Shown: in pieces, positions 56,053 to 64,000 of the stretch
How the letters are laid out: each line of letters opens with the position of its first letter
How positions within the stretch are numbered: position 1 is the stretch's first letter
Origin: Adineta vaga
Lineage: Eukaryota; Rotifera
NCBI GenBank assembly: GCA_021613535.1
Contig: CP075497.1
Span: forward strand, 2,232,001 to 2,296,000
Length of the DNA stretch: 64,000 bases
Direction of reading: 5' to 3'
Notes under the pieces: generated by a model
Seen by the model: only the letters and a program-made list of their open reading frames with translations
Databases searched by the model: none
Told to the model about the DNA's origin: nothing
Program-made: the position numbers and the translations under genes

Positions 56053-58194
56053 ATGGCTTCTGGTGACAATCCACGTCTCCCGTTAACATCTGGCACTTCG
56101 CCAGTTGTCAAATATACGGAAATGCGCGGTCAAACCGATAAACCTTCAACAGCTATTACAATAACAAGTGGACTCAATTCACCATCAACAGAATCGAACC
56201 GAATAAGAAAACAAACGAGTTCATCAACGAATTCTTATGAATTACGTCGAATGCCAACTCAACAAAGACGTAATGTTAAAAAAGTTCTAATGAGTAATGT
56301 TGGTTATCGTTTAGCACGACGAAAAGAATTGTATATCGAACGGTATGAAATGACAATAGTTCATTTAAAATAGACGAATATTTCCTTTTTTTTAGACGAA
56401 GAATTAATGATATCATGTGTTTTCTTGGTTTATTAGGAATTATATTAATGATTATTGAAAATGAATTTACATTTAATCGTATTGATCATAAGGATACAAC
56501 ATTTAGTTTATTTACAAAGGCAACAATAACATTTACAACAATAATTCTCGTTGGTCTTGTCTTTTATTTCCATCGGATTGATTTAAGTCTCTATTGTGTT
56601 GATAATTCAATTGATGATTGGCGCATTGCATTGACACGGAACAAAATTATATCAATTATATTTGAAGCATTTATTTGCATGATTCATCCCATTCCTGGAC
56701 ATTTTCTCGTCGAATGGAGTTCACAATATGTGAAAAAAGTTGGAACAAATCTCAATTTTGTCAATCCATACCGTTCTACTCAACAGAATCTATTAAGTTC
56801 TCCAACATTATTGAATTCAACTATGATAACAACAACAACACAAATACCATCGTCAACAATCTCACCAAACGATACAAATGAAACACCGCAAGCATTCGTA
56901 CCCATCGATGTTATGCTCAGCTTACCAAGTAAGATAAAACAGATCGTTTATGTTTATTTTCTAAATTTTCTAAATTTTCATTAGTGTTCTGTCGACTGTA
57001 TCTGGTCGCTCGATTTATTATGCTTCATTCACATTTAGTTCGTGATGCATCATCTCAATCACTTGGTTATCTTAATCGCGTTTCATTTAATTTCCCTTTT
57101 ATCATTAAATCCTACATTCAACAACGACCAGCAATTTGCTTAACAACATTCTGTTTTACAACATTCTTCATTGCAAGTTGGTCAATGCGTGCGTGTGATT
57201 ATAATATTAAAACCGGACATATGCCAATGCTTGATGCAACATGGTTATTTATTATATCATTTACAACAATTGGTAATTAATTCTTCCTTTGCTATTTTCA
57301 TTGATTATTTTTTTTCTCTCTAGGTTATGGTGATATTGTTCCATCGACATATTGTGGACGAGGTAAGATTAATTTCTAGCTTGTCTGAAAAATGAAATGA
57401 AAGTTTGATTAGATCAATTGTTGACATGATAGAGTTATTTGCGTTTTTTTTTCTTCTTTTTTTGTATTCTGTAGTTTTTCTATTCGAGTATGTGTCAAGA
57501 ATATTAATTATGCATCAATTATTGCGTATGATGTTTTTTCTCACGAAAGAACTAGTTTGCATGTTTTTTTTTCTCGAGAAAAAATTAGTCGAAATACCCA
57601 TCGGACATAATCGTACTGACTGATTTGATTAGATAGAAACAAAACAAAAAGAAAAGGATCGTAAATCGCATTTGTTTCTTTATATTATTCTTTTTAGGTA
57701 TCGCCGCTATTACAGGTATTATCGGCGTATTTTCAACAGCATTACTTGTTGCTGTTATATCACAAAAACTTGAATTAACTCGATCGGAAAAATATGTTCA
57801 TAATTTTGTTGCAAGTATTGAATTAGCTAAAGCTCATAAAAATCAAGCGGCAAATGTTGTGAAATATGGTTGGAAAGTTTGGTATTTGAAACGTAAAGGT
57901 AAACATATGTTTATTCAATATATTCAAGCGCAACGAAAATTACTAACATCAATACATTGGGTTAGAAAAATCAAACAACAACAACGTAAATTAGCTGATA
58001 ATTATGTGAGTTTATTAGAATTATTTAATGTTCAACGTAGTACAAATCAAATAACAGATGAAACATCACAACGAGTGATGATAATGGAACGAAAAGTTGA
58101 TAAAATGGAAGATAGACTTGTGGAAATCAATGAAGGAATGGTTAATTTACAAGATAAGCTTAATATCTTATTAGATAGAACAACTCAAAGATAA
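56053..58194 (+). CDS. Small-conductance calcium-activated potassium channel (SK/KCNN type)
   Basis: About six exons. A disordered N-terminus precedes NVGYRLARRKELYIERRRI and the first membrane segment (CFLGLLGIILMIIENEF). Further segments follow, with a Ser/Thr-rich extracellular insert between helices S3 and S4 (TTTTQIPSSTISPN). S4-S5 is CRLYLVARFIMLHSHLVRDA. The pore helix and selectivity filter, LDATWLFIISFTTIGYGDIVP, is split by an intron just before GYGD. S6 is GIAAITGIIGVFSTALLVAV. The calmodulin-binding tail is typical (LTRSEKYVHNFV, KNQAANVVKYGWKVW) and ends in a coiled coil. SK channels open on Ca2+-calmodulin. The filter and binding residues are intact. Confidence 0.93.
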
Positions 58195-59901
58195 ATATAT
58201 GTAACAAGTGAATCTTTTTCTTTTTCTTTCTCCAAAATAAACAAAAGATCAAAACGTCAAACATATAGAAAAATCATCTTCTTCGAACATTATCATCAAA
58301 CTATTCGTTAGATAAAAGAAGGCGAAATGAATTGACAATCAAAACAAGAAAAATGACAGATGAGTTGGTCATCCGTTAATATACAATCGAATGATTCAGC
58401 AGATTTACTTGTTTTGTTTTTGAAATTTATTCAACTAATTATCTTATATGATGTTTTATGAATAGATATGAAAAAAAACTCGAACACGAATAATAATAAT
58501 ACTAAATTTCGTTTAAATAATCTAATAAAAACCTTCATCTTTGAAAGACATTAATTAAATTATGATTTTAGGAGTTTCATGCTTTACTCAAAAAAAAACG
58601 AATACTCTAAGGAAAACTGATTGGTTAGACTCTTCCATCAACAAACATTTTGGCAAATAGACCGAATGATAGATCTATATTCGTTGAAACAATTCTCATC
58701 CGTAAGATTGTACCTGTTCTATCTATGCATAATGTTTAAAAATAACGTAGAGGGACTTAAAAGGTATAATCTACAGTTTATCTGATAACATATCGTGATA
58801 CACGCTGACAAGAAATATTGATAGTCTTATCAAAATGAATATGTGTGAATGTGTCTTTATATTATTGTAACGCAACCAATAAGCTGTTTGATGTACTCAC
58901 CAGCATTTTGAAAACACATTTTTATCGAATATAATTCTTTCTCGCTCTTTTTCATGACTTTATGAAACGTTTTTCAGTTGTTATTGTAACACCGGACAAA
59001 AATTTCACATCGTATTCAACTCATTTTTCACACACGTTAAATGTCAAGACACGATACTAACATACAACAAATCATATATTAAATTCCCATTTAGTAAAAA
59101 GCGTCCGTTTTCTGTTAAATTACTTACATATATTAAAAAAACAAAAACAATCACCTCGCTTTCATTCCCCGATAAAAGTACTCTCATAAAAAATGAAAAA
59201 GGACGACGTAGATATAGTCTAACAGAAATAAACACATATACACACACAAAAGATAACATCACATTATCATCCGTCACTCTAGTTTTACAAACATTCACTC
59301 ATATTCGCATCAAAATACAACAATTCCATTCCATTCTGTCTCTCTCTCTCCCACATCATGGCAACAAAATCGCTACTTTTCCGGCGTCCTTGGTGTCAAC
59401 AACATTCAAATCTCCTTCAACTCACTACTGATATATTTCATACTATCTTTTCACACTCTCCCTATTTGATATTAAAAATATTTGAGAATACCACAACATC
59501 TCTGATGTAAACATTAACGTTTCTTGAACAAATAACGATCTACAACATACTTCTTTTTCTTCTTTCTTTCTTTCTTCCTTTTATTTTTTTGCATGTCTAT
59601 AAATCTTGATTTACTCATTCATTTTATTTTACTTCTTTTCTCTTCTCTTTCTCGTCTCGATGAAAAACTTGATTCGTTTGTTTATTCATTCTTCGATCAC
59701 CTATTCTGTTTCTACTCTATTTCTTCTACTTTTCACTCGTTTTCACTAACAACAGCAACAACATAACTCACCTTCTCAACCATCCATGTTGATATGTTGT
59801 TGTGTTGTCGATTGCACAAAAACACAACTATCCATCACTTTCATTCTCGAATTTTCTTCACTTTGACAGATCTCACATCTATTCCTTCTTCTTTCTCCTA
59901 G
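58195..59901. other. Long intergenic spacer
   Basis: 1.7 kb without a supported gene. Pyrimidine-rich from about 59330 to 59760 (CTCTCTCTCT at 59340), turning into the compositionally different WD40-gene region. Short reading frames here are low-complexity. Confidence 0.4.
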
Positions 59902-62752
59902 ACATGCCTCACAGAAATGAAACCAATGAATGGATTCAACGTCCATCATCTTCACAAGGCAATCTTCAGAGTCATCCATGTTTTCAATCAAGTTTACTCG
60001 ATGATGGACATGCACCTGGTTCTGTTCAAGAATGGAAAAAGTCTTTGTCATCACATCGACCTCAACTTCGAATGACAAATGTCGATCGAAATGCAGAAGA
60101 TTATGATCAAAATCTCGAAGTCAAAGCTTATTTTCAATCAGTAAATCCACCTGATCTTGTTTCCTCTTCTTCACATTTATGTTTCTTGTTTGAAGTTTAA
60201 ACATCTGAGACGTTTAACAATCTCAAATCCAAATAATATTCAACAATATGAAGTGATTCTGTTGAAACGAGCAAAGAGTTATGCATTAGTTGGTCTCAAA
60301 GGAGAAGTAAAATCACACTTTCTGTGTTGTTCGATGTGTGATTGTTATTCTTGTGTTGTTTTAGTTGAAATCTAATGAAGCAGAAGAATCGGAAGTAAGC
60401 ACTTGTTTGTTTCTATTGTTCTAGTTCATGCTGATTGATGCTTTGTTTGATTGTCAAAGGGTGGTAGACATTCTCCAACAAAGAAAACTGACAAGGTAAA
60501 ACATCATTTTGACAATCAACAAATCTGAATATCATGACGATTTGATTTAGAAGATAGACAATAATGAACAAAATGATCGACAAGTAAACATCTCAACTGT
60601 AGTGATGATGCAACATTACTTCTGATTTGATTTAGATCGAAGAAAGACTCGATATCAACACACTGGAAGCAATCAAGAATGCTTTCATGCAAGACTCTCT
60701 ATCTTCAACATCATCATCAATGCTAAAGAATGTTCATGTCGATGCATCTGGACAAATGACTTTACATGATTTCACTCGAGTTCTCAAACGATATCTTGGA
60801 CCACAGCGAGGAGTATGATCGATTCTTTTCATTCTCTCTCTCTCTCTCACTCACTCACTCACTCTTTTTACTTCTCACTTGTCGACTAGATCGATGAACA
60901 AATCGAAAATCTGTTCAATAAAATTGATTACAATGCAGAAGAACTGATCTCGTGGGATGAGTTGTGTACATTTCTTCAGTTGAACTTTGATGAAAAGTCT
61001 GATGCTGAACAACGTGACAAAGAAGTGTCATTCATCATTCCAGCAAAGATTCACAAAACACCACATCGATATCCATGTTCAACTATTGCACTTTCTGCTG
61101 ATCATCAATATTTGGCATTAGGAAGTGTAAGTATCAATCATCGAGAATCATCTGTATACATCTTCAAAGTGTACATGAATAATAGGATGGAACTATCTCA
61201 GTTTGGACAACAAATGGTGAACCAAAAACAACCAAGTCGATTGCAGTAAGTGAATCTTGATAGACAGAATGTCAGATGAAACTTGTGAATGGTTGTTGTA
61301 GTCAAGTGCAGGCATCACTCAAACATTAACAGCAAGAGAACGATTAGAAAAAGTGAGATTGTCCTGTTGTTTTCATCGGATCATTCAGTGATTTTGTTGT
61401 AGAGAAAAGATGAACAAACTCGATCTCAACCAAAATGGATCACTGATTGTCAAATCATTGCTGAGTTCAATAAAGTTGTTGTTAGTACTGGGTAAGAATG
61501 AAGAGAGAGAGAGAGAGAGAGAGAGAGATCTTGAGGATGTCTATTGATTGTATTGATCATAGTGATCGTGAACTTCAGTTTTGGGATCAAGCATATTGTT
61601 TGAGTACAATTCGTGAAGTAAAAGCCAATGAACTACCATGTACACAAATATCTTCACTTGATAGTGTACCCATCAAACTTAACTTTGGGTAACAACAAGT
61701 TCTTTCACATATCTCTTTTGTCTCTCTTAATCAAGATTATCTTCGTATAGAATTCCATCAGCAGATGAATTGATACTTCTGTATGGTGACACAGAAGGAT
61801 GTGTGAATATCTTGATCTTCTTTGCTGCTCGAGAAGTGTTTCGATTGTTAACCAATGTTGAACGTCGTAAAGGTATTCCAACAATCACATTGGATCGTTT
61901 TCTTGAAACATTCAAATGTGACTATATTCGAATGGCAAGTTCATCGAGAATGGATTGGTATGATGAAGAGAGAGAGAGAGAGAGTGAGTTTGTAATGATA
62001 TTTTGTGTGTTTTGTAGAAGGTATTAGTTATGACCCACGATTGAATCAAATCATTTCATGTTCGAATGATTCACAAACAGCTGTTGTCATTGGTTGTATT
62101 CGAACAAGTCCAAGTGCAGAAATTCAACTAACTGAAAATGGTTTTTCTGAGCTCAAATCTCGTCCAATCAAATCAGCTGATCCAAAATCACGCAAACATC
62201 GACAAACAGCATTGGCAGGTTAGTCATCATCATGTCTCTCTCTCTCTCACTCTGTTTCTATATTAATTGCATCGATGAATAGAAATCAGTGAAGAGAAGG
62301 CTGCATCATTATCATCACGTGCTCGAACGAAACGAGATTCGATAGTATCTCATCAGACTCATTCATCTCAAGATACTCATTCACGAAAAGTACCTGGAAA
62401 TGAAATGAGAACTGACTCGACGAACATGGCAACGACCACAGCAGCGGGTGGAGCAGACGGAAGAAAAAATGGATCGGTTCGTGGTCAATCAATCATTCGT
62501 GCTGCTCAAACACGATGTGATGTTGATCAAACAGTGTTCAAAGTGCAGAAAGGTGTTCGAACATTTGATTTATGTATAGAAAAGAATGTTCTTGTGACTG
62601 GTGGAATGGATCGTGTTGTGAGAATTTGGAATCCATATTTACCATCTCGACCAGTTGCTCGCCTTCGTGGTCATAGTGCACCTATATTTCTTGTGAAAAT
62701 AGCCATGGAAGATAATCGATTATTTTCGATCTCCACTGACAAAGCTGTACTG
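59902..62752 (+). CDS. EF-hand/WD40 protein of WDR49/WDY type, frameshifted and truncated
   Basis: More than ten small exons begin at MPHRNETNEWIQRP. A helical and EF-hand-like N-terminal part includes LKNVHVDASGQMTLHDFTRV and EQIENLFNKIDYNAEELISW. The WD40 part is traceable as YPCSTIALSADHQYLALGS, DGTISVWTTNGEP, DRELQFWD, ELILLYGDTEGCVNIL, SYDPRLNQIISCSNDSQTAV, GVRTFDLCIEKNVLVTGG and DRVVRIWNPYLPSRPVARLR, then GHSAPIFLVKIA. Order and blocks fit the WDR49/WDR64/WDY family (cilium- or sperm-associated). The frame slips by one base near 61931. After the exon ending near 62752 no continuation is found, although the propeller is incomplete. It may be a decaying or rearranged gene. Confidence 0.65.
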
Positions 62753-62899
62753 GTAAGCTTAGTTTTACTTATTTTATTAACAAAACACAGTTTACTTTTC
62801 GGCAACATGTGCTTTTTAAGTCAATATATAGAGAAAAACAAAGGACTTTTTTAAAAACTATTCATCATACAAAGCAAAACAAACAAAATAGATATTTTC
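62753..62899. other. Junction between the truncated WD40 gene and the opposing gene
   Basis: GTAAGC follows the last WD40 exon, but the next 150 bp read as AT-rich non-coding DNA that runs directly into the 3' end of the minus-strand gene. Confidence 0.45.
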
Positions 62900-64000
62900 T
62901 TATATCCAATTTATCTTCCCTTCATTCTTACGTATTTTTCTATGCATTTTTTTCTTTTTCAACGGTGGACCATAAACAAGATTTTTCTTCAATGGAGGAA
63001 GCGTCACTGGGTCGCTTGGTATAACGTTAAGAAATGATGGAATTGACGCGAGACTGTAATTGAAATGTTTTGATATCCAATCGATAGCAAAGTTATCTTT
63101 TCGTAGTTTTCCTTGCCGTGTGTAGAGACGTACTGCATACATCCATGATATATCATTCCATATCGAATGATATTTCATATTGGTCCATGTGTAGTTCTTT
63201 TCAAGTGGAGTTTTCCATTTGTTTTTTCCATATTCTCGATCGAGATATTCAATAGGTGAACATGGAACTGAGAAACGATAACCAAATAGATCACATGAAC
63301 ATAATTTTTCTAATAACGGAAGAGTACGTCTAAAATATTTAAAAAAGACGAAGTTACATAATATTCAAAGATGAAAGGAAGTTGTTCTAAGAAAATCTAT
63401 CGTAATAATATATCGGAGATTTCAGTTTTTTAGAAATTAATGGTTATATATCCATTTGTATGTCTAATAGTGATGAATCACAGAAAATAACAGAGTGTGT
63501 AGCAAAAGAAAAGTTTAACTTATTATTACAGTGTTTATACTTCTTTCGCATTTACGTAGACCATGAATTAAAGAAGTAACAGGAAAGTAAAGGGACAAGA
63601 CAACGGAAATAAAACCGTTTCGATTTTGTTTTTTTTATTTAGTTTTCAATGACATGAAGCAACCGTTGAGTAAATCGACATTATTCATTGTAGAGTTTCA
63701 TGATTAGAACAAATACTATTCACTCAATTACTATTTGTATAAAAGAGACACTTGACTCTCTATAATTGACTTGAGAGTTTCCTGTTCTTTCCATTTCATG
63801 TTTCTAATTTCATTCGCTCTATGCTTTCTTTATATTGAATCTATATTAAAAACGACATAATTCTTCCACTATGTCTATTCGTATTAAATCTCATTATCAA
63901 GACATGTGGTTCTATCATAGAGTAACTTCATCTAATCTGTATATAATTATAAGCAAAATCGTACCTAAATTTGACTCGATTTATTTGATAACCACACCAA
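62900..64000 (-). CDS. Fukutin/LicD-like transferase, C-terminal part (partial)
   Basis: The last exon is 63332-62900. Its start (RRTLPLLEKLCSCDLFGYRF) follows a TATTTTAG acceptor. SVPCSPIEYLDREYGKNKWK and a Trp-rich stretch (NMKYHSIWNDISWMYAVRLY) match the end of LicD/fukutin-type domains, where VPC...YL...YG...W recurs. A basic tail ends RKNEGKINWI. A second exon at the right edge reads CGYQINRVKFR with a GTACG donor near 63966, leaving an intron of about 630 nt. Family members transfer ribitol-phosphate or phosphocholine; fukutin and FKRP act on alpha-dystroglycan in the Golgi. The assignment rests on a short segment and is moderate. Confidence 0.5.

Overview
The window is eukaryotic nuclear DNA: AT-rich, gene-dense, with many multi-exon genes whose introns are mostly 50-60 nt and begin GT and end AG. 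The gene set is animal-like: a SARA-type FYVE protein, neurobeachin-like BEACH protein, reticulon, perilipin, PPME1, anoctamin and SK potassium channel. Short introns, damaged members of what look like expanded membrane-protein families, and an intronless bacterial-type transporter together suggest a bdelloid rotifer (Adineta/Rotaria type). That assignment is inference. Coordinates of spliced genes are spans; exon edges come from reading splice signals and frame.

Layout. 1-2 kb: a tandem-RRM protein (runs off the left edge) and a single-pass coiled-coil membrane protein, both minus strand. 2.7-9.0 kb: an accessory block in which two near-identical secreted-protein genes (minus) flank two damaged plus-strand membrane-protein genes. 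9.9-17.7 kb: one SARA/endofin gene (minus). Its 3.7 kb intron holds an assembly gap and two plus-strand ubiquitin-like-domain genes. 19.6-20.6 kb: a small secreted or anchored protein. 21.3-29.9 kb: a large neurobeachin-like gene. 30.2-31.6 kb: an intronless MFS transporter (minus), the best horizontal-transfer candidate. 31.8-32.7 kb: degraded direct repeats. 32.8-36.8 kb: a LEKR1-like coiled-coil protein and a protein with an internal repeat (both minus).

38-49 kb is a plus-strand run of housekeeping-type genes: reticulon with two possible first exons, asparaginase with ankyrin repeats, perilipin, protein phosphatase methylesterase and a GT23 fucosyltransferase. 49.7-58.2 kb holds an anoctamin (minus) and an SK channel (plus) head to head across about 2 kb. 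59.9-62.8 kb is an EF-hand/WD40 gene of the WDR49/WDY type, frameshifted once and ending mid-propeller. It faces a fukutin/LicD-like gene (minus) that runs off the right edge.

No operon or defence locus was seen. The most notable points are the ubiquitin-like genes nested in the SARA intron, the mosaic tandem duplicates, the transporter of probable bacterial origin, the paired 23-bp CCAAT elements in the SARA upstream region, and the truncated WD40 gene at an orientation switch.
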